In this document: positions 36,601 to 43,937 of the stretch, piece after piece | Numbering within the stretch: position 1 is the stretch's first letter | Layout of the letters: each line of letters begins with the position of its first letter | Assembly (NCBI RefSeq): GCF_001667315.1 | Contig: NZ_LZHT01000041.1 | Coordinates: forward strand, 248,001-312,000 | Direction of reading: 5' to 3' | Length of the DNA stretch: 64,000 bases | Source: Mycobacterium sp. 852002-10029_SCH5224772 | Lineage (GTDB): Bacteria > Actinomycetota > Actinomycetes > Mycobacteriales > Mycobacteriaceae | Translations under genes and position numbers: made by a program | Notes under the pieces: generated by a model | Seen by the model: the letters and a program-made list of their open reading frames with translations, nothing else | Told to the model about the DNA's origin: nothing | Databases searched by the model: none

Positions 36601-37021
36601 CTTCTACGGATTGCGCCAGGGGGACGAACACCGCGTGGAGTTGGAGCGCGGTGTGGAGCTGCTGATCGGTCTGGAGGCCATCTCTGATCCCGACGAACGC
36701 GGCATGCGCACCGTGATGTGCATCCTCAACGGTCAGCTGCGCCCCGTCGTGGTGCGTGACCGCAGCATCGCCAGCGACGTGCCGGCGGCCGAGAAGGCCG
36801 ATCGCGCCAATCCCGATCACGTCGCCGCCCCCTTTGCCGGCGTCGTCACGGTCACCGCCGAGGCCGGGGACCAGGTCGAAGCCGGACAGACGGTCGCGAC
36901 GATCGAGGCGATGAAGATGGAGGCCGCCGTCACCACCGGCAAGGCCGGCAAGGTCGCGCGAATCGCGGTGTCGCGCACCGCACAGGTCGAGGGCGGCGAC
37001 CTGTTGGTGGTGATCGACTAG
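33638..37021 (+). CDS. pyc: pyruvate carboxylase
   Basis: 1127 residues, single-chain alpha4 type. Order: biotin carboxylase (N-terminal KVLVANRGEIAIRAF, ATP-grasp GGGGRGMRR, MNPRIQVEHTVTEE), carboxyltransferase (TDTTFRDAHQSLLATR, VECWGGATYD, metal site HVHTHDTPGG) and C-terminal biotinyl domain with K1093 in IEAMKMEAA. It makes oxaloacetate from pyruvate with ATP and bicarbonate. The GTG at 33638 is 5 nt after the prpC stop, so it is likely co-transcribed with the methylcitrate genes. An upstream frame overlapping prpC is rejected. Its stop overlaps the convergent gene by 4 nt. Confidence 0.94.
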   Translation: MLTKVLVANRGEIAIRAFRAAYELELATVAVYPYEDRNSVHRLKADESYQIGEEGHPVRAYLSVDDIVETARACGADAIYPGYGFLSENPDLAAACAAAGITFVGPSAEVLELTGNKSRAIAAARAAGLPVLASSAPSTSVDELVTVAESMTFPLFVKAVAGGGGRGMRRVTDPAALPEAIEAASREAESAFGDASVFLEQAVINPRHIEVQILADNHGNVIHLYERDCSVQRRHQKVVEIAPAPNLDPQLRERICADAVAFAQGIGYTCAGTVEFLLDERGNHVFIEMNPRIQVEHTVTEEITDVDLVSAQLRIASGQTLEEIGLSQDSIAPHGAALQCRITTEDPANGFRPDTGRITAYRTPGGAGIRLDGGTTLGAEISAHFDSMLIKLTCRGRDFPTAVRRARRAVAEFRIRGVSTNIPFLQAVLDDADFQAGRVTTSFIEQRPQLLTARSSADRGTKILSYLADVTVNKPHGERPSTVYPHDKLPDIDLSTDPPAGSKQRLTELGPQRFAAWLRESRGVAVTDTTFRDAHQSLLATRVRTTGLIKVAPYLARTMPQLLSVECWGGATYDVALRFLKEDPWERLAVLRDAMPNICLQMLLRGRNTVGYTPYPETVTTAFVEEATATGIDIFRIFDALNNVDSMRPAIDAVRDTGTAVAEVAMSYTGDLSDPDEKLYTLDYYLKLAEQIVDAGAHVLAIKDMAGLLRAPAAATLVSALKSRFDLPVHVHTHDTPGGQLASYVAAWHAGADAVDGAAAPLAGTTSQPALSSIVAAAANTDYDTGLSLPAVCDLEPYWEALRKVYAPFESGLPSPTGRVYHHEIPGGQLSNLRQQAIALGLGDRFEDIENAYAGADSILGHLVKVTPSSKVVGDLALALVGAGVSAQDFADDPARYDIPDSVIGFLRGELGDPPGGWPEPLRTKALDGRGPAKPEQPLTAADEKALAAPGTGRQAALNRLLFPGPAKELEDHRETYGDTSGLSANQFFYGLRQGDEHRVELERGVELLIGLEAISDPDERGMRTVMCILNGQLRPVVVRDRSIASDVPAAEKADRANPDHVAAPFAGVVTVTAEAGDQVEAGQTVATIEAMKMEAAVTTGKAGKVARIAVSRTAQVEGGDLLVVID

Positions 37022-37929
37022 CGGCTGCCGTTGATCAGGGCGGCGCGGGCCAGTGTCTGCTCCGCCTGCTTCACGTGGGCGGCATCGACCAGTACGCCGC
37101 TCACCCCGACGGCGCCGCGGCCCTTGGCCTCGGCCTCCCGGTAAGCGGCGACATTGGTCTCGGCGCGGGCGATTTCGTCGGGGGTCGGGGCATAAACCTC
37201 ATTGGCGACGGGCACCTGGTCGGGGTGGATCGCCCATTTGCCGGTGTAGCCGAGCAGCGACGCGCGCCGGGCGTCGCGCTCGTACCCGGAGAGGTCCCGG
37301 TAGTCGGGGTACGGCGCGTCGATGGCGTCGATGCCGGCGATGCGCGCGGCGACGATCACCTTGTTGCGCGCGTAAGCCCAGAATTCGCCGGGATACTCGC
37401 CCAGCGGGACGAAGTTGGTGTCCACCCGGGCGCCCTGGGACAACGAGAAGTCACCCACCCCGAAGATCAGGGCGTCCAGGCGCGGGCTGGCGGCCGCGAT
37501 CTCCTCGGCATTGGCCAGGCCTTCCACCTCTTCGATCAGCACCTCGAGCCGAATCTGCTTGCCCAGGCTCAACTTCGATTCCAGTTGCGTGAGCAGAACG
37601 TCCACCCACCACACGTCGCGGGCTCGGCACGCCTTCGGGATGATGATGGTGTCGAGGTTGCGGCCGGCCCTGGTCACCACCTCGATGACGTCGTCGTGGC
37701 ACCACCGGGTGTCCAGGCCGTTGATCCGCACCGCCCGCGCGGTGCGTCCCCAGTCCAGGTCGTTGAGGGCGCTGATCGCCTTACCGCGCGATTCCTCTTT
37801 GAACGCCGGGGGCACGGCATCCTCGAGGTCGAGGAATACCAGGTCGGCGCCGCACCCGGCGGCCTTGTCGAACATGTTGTCGTTGCTTGCGGGCACCGCG
37901 AGCTCGGAGCGGCGGAGAAGATTCGTCAT
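37018..37929 (-). CDS. HpcH/HpaI aldolase / CitE-like lyase
   Basis: 303 residues of the CitE/malyl-CoA lyase family. Family features are the N-terminal LRRSELAVPASNDNMFDKA, metal-binding LDLEDAV, the KACRARDV strand, and IEEVEGLANAEEI containing the ligand glutamate. Family members cleave or form 3-hydroxyacyl-CoA such as malyl-, methylmalyl- or citramalyl-CoA. It follows a family III CoA-transferase by 17 nt on the same strand, consistent with activation to a CoA ester and then carbon-carbon cleavage. Confidence 0.87.
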   Translation of the reverse strand: MTNLLRRSELAVPASNDNMFDKAAGCGADLVFLDLEDAVPPAFKEESRGKAISALNDLDWGRTARAVRINGLDTRWCHDDVIEVVTRAGRNLDTIIIPKACRARDVWWVDVLLTQLESKLSLGKQIRLEVLIEEVEGLANAEEIAAASPRLDALIFGVGDFSLSQGARVDTNFVPLGEYPGEFWAYARNKVIVAARIAGIDAIDAPYPDYRDLSGYERDARRASLLGYTGKWAIHPDQVPVANEVYAPTPDEIARAETNVAAYREAEAKGRGAVGVSGVLVDAAHVKQAEQTLARAALINGSR

Positions 37930-37946
37930 CGTTCAATGTCCTTCTG

Positions 37947-39137
37947 TCACAACACGCCTCGGGCGCGTAGGTCGTCTATTTCGTCGAGGCTCATGCCGAG
38001 CAGCTCCCCGTACACCTCGGTGTTGTGCTGGCCGAGGCGAGGCCCCAGATGCCCGACCGTCCCGGACTCCGCCGAGAAACGCGGAACGGGAGCCTGCACC
38101 GTCATGGGCCCGAGTTGGTGGTCGTCGACGGAGATGAACACCTCACGATGCGCCAGCTGCTCGTCGGCGACCAGATCGCTGATGTCATAGACCGGGGCCG
38201 CGGCCACCTCGTGGGCTTCGAACACTTCCATCGCCGCCGAAAGCGTCTTGGTGGCAACCCATTCGGCGACCACGGCGTCGACTTCGCGGGCCCGCGCCAG
38301 CCGTCGCTGCGGGTCGGTGAAGTCGGCGTCGTCCAGCAGGTCGTGCCTGCCGATCGCCCGGAACACCCGCAGCGCCAGCGCCGGCGAACTGCCGGACATG
38401 GCCAGCCACCTGCCGTCCGCGGTGCGATAGGTGTTGCGCGGGGCCGAGATGTCCCACCGGTTGCCGGCCCGCTCTGGCACCAGGCCCAACTGGTCATAGC
38501 CCAGCAGCGTCTGCTCCAGCAGCCGGGCCAGCGGGTCGATCAGGTTGACGTCGATCAGTTGGCCCGGCCCGCCGTGCACGTCACGGTGATACAGCGCCAT
38601 CATCACCGCGTAGGCGGCATTGAGCGACGCGACACCGTCGGCCAACATGAACGGCGGCAGGGTGGGCGGCGCGCCGGCCTGGCCCGTGATATGCGCGAAT
38701 CCGCTCATCGCCTCGCCCAGCGTGCCGAAGCCCGGGCGCTCACTCTTCGGCCCGCTCAGGCCGTAACCGGTGATGTGCAGCATGACGATCCGGTCATTGA
38801 CCGCGCGCAGGCTCTCGTAATCCAGTCCCCACTTGCGCAAGGTCTGGGGGCGGGTGTTGAAGATGGCGACGTCGGCGTGTTCCACCAGACGGCGCACCAG
38901 CGCCTGCCCCTCCGCGCACCGCAAGTCCAGCGTGACCGACCGCTTGTTGCGCGCGATCGACTTCCACATCAGGCCCACGCCGTCGCGCTGGTTGCCCCAG
39001 CCGCGGATCGGGTCGCCGTGCCGTGGTTCTTCGACCTTGATCACGTCGGCGCCGAACTCGCCTAAATAGGTGGCCACCAGCGGCGCGGCGGCCAGCGTGG
39101 CGAGGTCGAGTACCCGCAGCCCGTCAAGCATGGGCAC
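37947..39137 (-). CDS. family III CoA-transferase (CaiB/BaiF)
   Basis: 396 residues. N-terminus LRVLDLATLAAAPLVATYLGEFGADVIKVEEP is the canonical CaiB/BaiF start, and the catalytic aspartate is predicted in LADGVASLNAAY. It moves CoA between carboxylic acids, activating a substrate without ATP. GTG 39137 or ATG 39131 could be the start; either overlaps the end of the upstream LLM oxidoreductase gene. Together LLM monooxygenase, CoA-transferase and CitE-like lyase form a three-gene minus-strand operon. Confidence 0.9.
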   Translation of the reverse strand: MPMLDGLRVLDLATLAAAPLVATYLGEFGADVIKVEEPRHGDPIRGWGNQRDGVGLMWKSIARNKRSVTLDLRCAEGQALVRRLVEHADVAIFNTRPQTLRKWGLDYESLRAVNDRIVMLHITGYGLSGPKSERPGFGTLGEAMSGFAHITGQAGAPPTLPPFMLADGVASLNAAYAVMMALYHRDVHGGPGQLIDVNLIDPLARLLEQTLLGYDQLGLVPERAGNRWDISAPRNTYRTADGRWLAMSGSSPALALRVFRAIGRHDLLDDADFTDPQRRLARAREVDAVVAEWVATKTLSAAMEVFEAHEVAAAPVYDISDLVADEQLAHREVFISVDDHQLGPMTVQAPVPRFSAESGTVGHLGPRLGQHNTEVYGELLGMSLDEIDDLRARGVL

Positions 39138-40488
39138 CGGCGGCCACCCGGGTGTTCGACGGACGCTGCAGGCCGAGATGCCCGCGCAGCGTCGATGATT
39201 CGTATTCGGTGCGGAACAACCCGCGGCGTTGCAGTTCCGGCACCACCATGCGCACGACGTCTTCGAAGGCGCCGGGCAGATGCGTCGCGGCCAAGACGAA
39301 TCCGTCGCAGGCGCCGCTTTCGAACCAGTCGGCCATCTGATCGGCGACCTGTTCGCCGGTGCCGACGAAGCGGGGTCCCTGCAGGAGGGTGGCCCGATGG
39401 CTGGCGAGGTCGCGCAACGTGACCGTGTCCCCGCCGATATGGGTGCGCAGGTTCTGCACCAGGCCGCGGATACCGGAGACCGAGGCGAGTAGCTCGTCGG
39501 TCACCGGGTCGTCGAGATCGTGTTGGGCGAAGTCGTAATTCATCAACTCCGACAACAGTGTCAGCGACGCCATCGGGTGCACGAGATCGTTGAGGAACAT
39601 CGCCTCGCGATCCTTGGCGTGGGATTCGGATTCGCCCACCACCGCGTAGGCCATCGGGCAGATGCGGACGGCGGCGGGATCGCGGTCGGCGTCCGCGATG
39701 CGGTCTTTTTGATCGGCGTAGTGGCTGCGCGCCACCTCGATGCCGGGGTCGCCGGTGAAGATCAATTCGGCCCAGCGAGAGGCGAATTCGCGGCCACGTC
39801 CCGACGACCCGGCCTGAATGATCACCGGTCGGCCCTGCGGGGAGCGCGGCACCGTCAACGGGCCGCGCGCGGAGAAGAACTGGCCGACGTGTCCCAACTC
39901 GTGCACCTTGGCGGGATCCGCGAACTGACCGGACACCCGGTTGTGCACGACGGCTTCGTCCTCCCACGTGTCCCACAGGCCGGTCACCACGTCCATGAAT
40001 TCGTCGGCGCGGTCGTACCGTTCGTCGTGGCCGAGGTGCGCGTCGACACCGAAGTTCTGTGCCTCGCTGTCGTTGACCGACGTGACCACGTTCCACGCCG
40101 CGCGACCGCCCGAAAGGTGGTCGAGCGAGGCGAACGTGCGCGCCACGTGGAAGGGCTGGTAATAGGTGGTCGAGTAGGTGGCGCCCAGCCCTATCTTCGA
40201 CGTGGCTTGTGCCAGCACCCCGAGGATCACACTGAGGTCCAACTTGACGGGGCGGGCGCCGTACTGGACCGCCTCGCCCACCGATCCGCCGTAGACCCCG
40301 GGCATGGCCAGGCGGTCGTCGAAGAACATCAGGTCGAAGCAACCCTCTTCGAGCTGGCGGCCGATCTTGGCGTAGTACGACGCGTCCAGGTAGCGGTGCT
40401 CGGTCGCGGGGTGCCGCCACGACCCCGCGTAGACCGAAGTGCTGCCGGCCTGCATAAAGGCGACGAGGGCCATCTTGTCGGTGCGCAT
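39124..40488 (-). CDS. LLM flavin-dependent monooxygenase (NtaA/SnaA/DszA type)
   Basis: 454 residues. The long bacterial luciferase-like subfamily is identified by FDLMFFDDRLAMPGVY, GLGATYSTTYYQPFHVARTFASLDHLSGGRAAWNVVTS and VIIQAGSSGRGREFA, as in nitrilotriacetate and dibenzothiophene-sulfone monooxygenases. It uses FMNH2 supplied by a separate reductase. ATG 40488 is chosen because the outer ATG at 40524 lies beyond the palindrome at 40504-40519. Divergent from a GntR regulator, likely its repressor. Substrate unknown; C-N and C-S cleavage are both precedented. Confidence 0.87.
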   Translation of the reverse strand: MRTDKMALVAFMQAGSTSVYAGSWRHPATEHRYLDASYYAKIGRQLEEGCFDLMFFDDRLAMPGVYGGSVGEAVQYGARPVKLDLSVILGVLAQATSKIGLGATYSTTYYQPFHVARTFASLDHLSGGRAAWNVVTSVNDSEAQNFGVDAHLGHDERYDRADEFMDVVTGLWDTWEDEAVVHNRVSGQFADPAKVHELGHVGQFFSARGPLTVPRSPQGRPVIIQAGSSGRGREFASRWAELIFTGDPGIEVARSHYADQKDRIADADRDPAAVRICPMAYAVVGESESHAKDREAMFLNDLVHPMASLTLLSELMNYDFAQHDLDDPVTDELLASVSGIRGLVQNLRTHIGGDTVTLRDLASHRATLLQGPRFVGTGEQVADQMADWFESGACDGFVLAATHLPGAFEDVVRMVVPELQRRGLFRTEYESSTLRGHLGLQRPSNTRVAAGAHA

Positions 40489-40503
40489 GGCTTGAAACGT
40501 AAC

Positions 40504-40519
40504 ATCTGATATTTCAGAT
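40504..40519. promoter_or_regulatory. GntR-type operator between LLM monooxygenase and gntR
   Basis: Inverted repeat ATCTGA-TATT-TCAGAT, 16 nt upstream of the preferred LLM start and 37 nt upstream of the GntR start. Size and AT content fit a FadR/FCD-class GntR operator; the divergent regulator is the likely ligand. Confidence 0.6.
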
Positions 40520-40556
40520 TTCAAATGCTAGACCTGTCGTTTGGTATTATGCCCAG

Positions 40557-41207
40557 GTGGCCGCGATCGACATCTCCGGAACGGTCCGAGAGCGCGCCGC
40601 CCGCGAGCTCCGAGACCGCATCCTCACCGGTGTCCTGCCCGCCGGCTCGCGGGTCGACCTCGACGCCATCACGGCGGAATTCGCGACCAGCCGCACGCCC
40701 GTGCGAGAGGCGCTGCTGGAGCTGTCGTTCGAGGGCCTGGTCCAGGTCGCCCCGCGCAGTGGTGTGACGGTGCTCGGCATCAGCCCCGACGACGTCCTGG
40801 ACAGCTTCACCATTCTCGGGGTGTTGACCGGACAGGCCGCGGCGTGGGCCGCCGAACGGATCGAGCCCGCGGAGCTCGAAACCCTGCGAGAGCTCGCAGC
40901 CGATGTGGTCGCGCGATCCGGTGACGACAGCATCGGCGAGGCCAACTGGCATTTCCATCAGATGATCCACCGCGCCGCGCACTCGCCTCGCCTGCTGAAC
41001 CAGATCAAGCAGGTCGCGCGCGTGGTGCCGAGCAACTTCCTGACCCTGTTTCCCGAGCACGAAAAGCATTCGCTGGACGAACATCAACAGCTTCTCGACG
41101 CGCTCGGCGACAAGGACGCCGAACTTTCCCGCACGATCGCCGAACGACACGTCTTGGATGCCGGCCGCTCGCTGGCCGAATGGCTCGAGCAGCGCCGCGA
41201 GGGTTAG
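40557..41207 (+). CDS. GntR family regulator (FCD/FadR subfamily)
   Basis: 216 residues from a GTG start. Winged helix at the N-terminus (RAARELRDRILTGVLPAGSRVD, then TSRTPVREALLELSFEGLV) and an all-helical FCD ligand domain with metal-ligand residues in NWHFHQMIH and HQQLLDAL. Divergent from the LLM-CoA-transferase-CitE operon with a palindrome in between, so predicted to repress that operon in response to a carboxylate or acyl intermediate. The second LLM gene converges on it with 13 nt between stops. Confidence 0.9.
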   Translation: MAAIDISGTVRERAARELRDRILTGVLPAGSRVDLDAITAEFATSRTPVREALLELSFEGLVQVAPRSGVTVLGISPDDVLDSFTILGVLTGQAAAWAAERIEPAELETLRELAADVVARSGDDSIGEANWHFHQMIHRAAHSPRLLNQIKQVARVVPSNFLTLFPEHEKHSLDEHQQLLDALGDKDAELSRTIAERHVLDAGRSLAEWLEQRREG

Positions 41208-41220
41208 CGGCGGGCCGGCG

Positions 41221-42192
41221 TCAGGCCAGGGCGGGCAGCACCTTGTCGGTGAGTAACCGGACCGACTTCCACGCTTCGTCGACCGGCATCCCACCGACCA
41301 GGGGGTGCATGACGAGCGGTCCGTAGTTCTCGGCGTCGCGCACCTCCTCGATCAGCTGATCCGGGGTCAGGAAGCGGTATCGCCCCGATGCCCTGACCTG
41401 GTCCAGGGTCGCAACACCCGGCAGGTGCATGAGCGAGCGCTGATCCGTTGACCATCCGCCGTAAGTGACCGCCTCCCACAGGATGTGGTCGCCGAGTTCC
41501 GCCCACGCCCGCTCGGGATCTTCGTGCAGATAGATCATTCCGCGATTGATGGGTCCCGGCATCAGAATGAACGGCGCCATGTCGGCCTCGGCGCACAGCT
41601 CGCGGTAGTAGGCGGCAATCTCGGGCAGGTGATCGGCCAGGCTGAGCGGCAGCCGGAACCGGGCTGCCCGGCGTGCCGTCGCGCGCGCACCGCCGCCGAC
41701 GTACAGCGGTGGATGCGGCCGGGTCCACGTACCGGTGCAGATTCCCGCGTCCGGATCATCACCGGACCAGACCGCCAACATTCGCTCCAGCAGGGCGTCC
41801 ATCAGTGCGCCCCGCCGAGCGAAATCGGCTCCCAGCGCATCATATTCGACGGTGCGGTATCCCAGGCCCACCGTGGTGTGCAGCCGGCCGTGGCTCATGT
41901 TGTCGACGAGCGCGATGTCTTCGGCGAGCCGGACCGGGTTCCACAGCGGGCCCAGCGCACAATCGACGCTGGCGATCAGCGTCGAGGTCCGGGCCAAGAA
42001 CATCGCGGCGGCCATGATCGGATTGCAGCTCCACCCGTGACCGGTGGCGTGATGCTCGTCGACACTGATGGACGTGATGCCGTGCGATTCACCCCACTGC
42101 GCCAATTCCAGTGCAGCGGACAGCAGTTCGCCCTGCACGCGCGGATCCCCTTGTGGGGAGGCGAAGTTGAAACGCAGCACCGTCAAGAGCAT
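41221..42192 (-). CDS. LLM class flavin-dependent oxidoreductase
   Basis: 323 residues from ATG 42190-42192; the frame is open further upstream but that part overlaps the VOC gene in the same strand and lacks family features. Luciferase-like landmarks: NFASPQGDPR, SVDEHHATGHGWSCNPI, HGRLHTTVGLGYR and PLYVGGGARATARRAARF. Shorter subfamily than the LLM at 39124; may use FMN or F420. Located downstream of VOC, alkylsulfatase-like and sulfotransferase genes on the same strand with spacing of 16 nt or less, so probably part of that operon. Confidence 0.85.
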   Translation of the reverse strand: MLLTVLRFNFASPQGDPRVQGELLSAALELAQWGESHGITSISVDEHHATGHGWSCNPIMAAAMFLARTSTLIASVDCALGPLWNPVRLAEDIALVDNMSHGRLHTTVGLGYRTVEYDALGADFARRGALMDALLERMLAVWSGDDPDAGICTGTWTRPHPPLYVGGGARATARRAARFRLPLSLADHLPEIAAYYRELCAEADMAPFILMPGPINRGMIYLHEDPERAWAELGDHILWEAVTYGGWSTDQRSLMHLPGVATLDQVRASGRYRFLTPDQLIEEVRDAENYGPLVMHPLVGGMPVDEAWKSVRLLTDKVLPALA

Positions 42193-42208
42193 GCCCGGCC
42201 CCGCCCCA

Positions 42209-42688
42209 CTATGCTTCCGGCCCGGCCGCCGCCTGCAGGAACGCGGGAAAGTCGGGGAACAGTGTGCGGTCGACGATCTCGATGCGGGTCCCGGCCGCAT
42301 CGACGTAGTAGGCGAACAGCGCGAGGTTCGGAGGGGCGGTGTCGGCGGTCGCCTCGAAGGCAAAGCCGTTGTCTTCCAACCACTGTGCCGTCCCGGCCAG
42401 GTCGTCGGTCCAGTAGCCGAGGTGGTGGATGGCGTTGCCGGGTGCCGCGACCCAGGGGGTTCCGGGCACCTCCTGGACCAGCTCGAGGTGCGGAGCCTGC
42501 AGCGAATAGACGAACCTCGACGTCATCTCCCGGGTTCCACTCGCGGTGCGAAAGGGCAGGGTGTAGCTCATCGGAGTGATCCACCGGTAACCGGCCAGCG
42601 CACTCAGCCGGGCCATCGCCGCCTCCAGGTCGGGCACGATGATGCCGGTGTGGTAGAAATCCTCGGGCCGTAGTGCGAATTCCGTCAT
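42209..42688 (-). CDS. VOC family protein
   Basis: 159 residues, with FYHTGIIVPDLEAAMARLS at the start and IHHLGYWTDDLAGTAQWLE in the middle, the paired beta-alpha-beta modules of a vicinal oxygen chelate protein. Histidines H13 and H88-H89 and glutamate in TRIEIVD are candidate metal ligands. Resembles mycobacterial methylmalonyl-CoA epimerase/bleomycin-resistance-like VOC proteins. Start overlaps the stop of the alkylsulfatase-like gene (ATGA). Confidence 0.83.
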   Translation of the reverse strand: MTEFALRPEDFYHTGIIVPDLEAAMARLSALAGYRWITPMSYTLPFRTASGTREMTSRFVYSLQAPHLELVQEVPGTPWVAAPGNAIHHLGYWTDDLAGTAQWLEDNGFAFEATADTAPPNLALFAYYVDAAGTRIEIVDRTLFPDFPAFLQAAAGPEA

Positions 42689-43923
42689 GAATTCCTCGCT
42701 ATCTCGTTGCGCAGCCAGGCACTTTCCCAGAAGTTCGTGCTGCTGGCGAGAAGTTTTTCATGGGCGTGCCGCAGCACATCGCGAGCCCCCGGATGCTCGG
42801 CGGGCACGAGTTGTGCGAGGTGAATCGCGTGCAGCGCACGGTCAGCGGCCAGGTGTCCCCGGGCGCGATCCAGCAGCGCATCGGCGCCGGCAAGCTCGAC
42901 GACGTCGGCGGTGACGGCGTCGAACCCGACCGGGTACAGCTCGGTGGTCGACTCATGGTGGAACCAGCCGGAGTAGTTCTCCCAAACGGCCCGCACGTCC
43001 CAGGCGACCTTCCCATAGCCCTGGCCCACTTCGTATTCCGCGGGCAGGGTGATCTCGCGCATCAAGGTGCGGACATCCTTGCCGGCGTTCATTCCGGCGA
43101 CCGTCTGATCGTGGATGTATTGGATGGCGTTGCGCAGCCGGGTCAGTTCGGCGTCGATGCGCTCGGCCCCCGCGATGGGCTCGAAGTGACCCGTCACCAG
43201 CAGCTCGGGCTGCAGGCCGCGCACCCGCTCCACCGAGGCAATGGCCGCCAACGCATCGCGATAGCGGTCGCCGCGCATGGTGACGAGGTTGGGGATGTGC
43301 CCGATCAGCGGGCCGAAGGTGTTTCCGCACAGGCAGATTCGCTCCTCCGGCAGCCAGACCACCAGCGAGTCGGTGGTCTCCCCGCCGGGCACCGAGATCA
43401 GTTCCATCCGTCGGCCGCCGAGCTCCACCGTCAGCGTGTCCTCGAATTCGAGGTCAACGACGGGCACGCTCTGGCCCGCCAGCCGCGTCGTCCCCAGACG
43501 CCGTCGGATCGCTTCGATGCCGCTGGCCAGCGTGTCTTTGAACGCGAAGGCGCTGCGGTTCGCGCGGTACGGGATCAGACGATCGTTGTCGTCTCGCCAC
43601 GTCGTCCAGTTCGCTTGCGCGACAACGGTCGTGTCGGGGTCGCGCACGCTGTCCAGTCCGCCGACGTGATCCACGTGGCCCTGCGTGAAGATGATGTAGC
43701 GCACCGGTGACGAATCCACCGCGTCGAAGTTCGCGCGGTGCACCGGACCCTCGAAACCCATGCCGGTGTTGATGATCACCCGACCCTCGGGTGTGGTGAG
43801 CAGGTACGCGTTGGACAGGCCGGGCGAGCACCACAATCCCGGGGCGATCTCCTCGGCCTTCTGCGCGGACGCCGGGCGCATCGCGTCGGCACCGGGCCTG
43901 CCGCGGTAGACAGGTTCGGACAT
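42685..43923 (-). CDS. metallo-beta-lactamase-fold hydrolase, alkylsulfatase-like
   Basis: 412 residues from ATG 43921-43923, which has AAGGAG 9 nt upstream. Metal-binding loop TQGHVDHVGG (a variant HxDH), VTGHFEP with the later ligand histidine, and the C-terminal alkylsulfatase dimerisation segment (TLPAEYEVGQGYGKVAWDVRAVWENYSGWF). Closest to SdsA1-type alkylsulfatases, but the canonical THxHxDH first histidine is replaced by glutamine (TQGHVDH), so the true hydrolase reaction is uncertain. Its start is 15 nt after the sulfotransferase stop. Confidence 0.83.
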   Translation of the reverse strand: MSEPVYRGRPGADAMRPASAQKAEEIAPGLWCSPGLSNAYLLTTPEGRVIINTGMGFEGPVHRANFDAVDSSPVRYIIFTQGHVDHVGGLDSVRDPDTTVVAQANWTTWRDDNDRLIPYRANRSAFAFKDTLASGIEAIRRRLGTTRLAGQSVPVVDLEFEDTLTVELGGRRMELISVPGGETTDSLVVWLPEERICLCGNTFGPLIGHIPNLVTMRGDRYRDALAAIASVERVRGLQPELLVTGHFEPIAGAERIDAELTRLRNAIQYIHDQTVAGMNAGKDVRTLMREITLPAEYEVGQGYGKVAWDVRAVWENYSGWFHHESTTELYPVGFDAVTADVVELAGADALLDRARGHLAADRALHAIHLAQLVPAEHPGARDVLRHAHEKLLASSTNFWESAWLRNEIARNS

Positions 43924-43937
43924 CGCTGCTGACTCCT

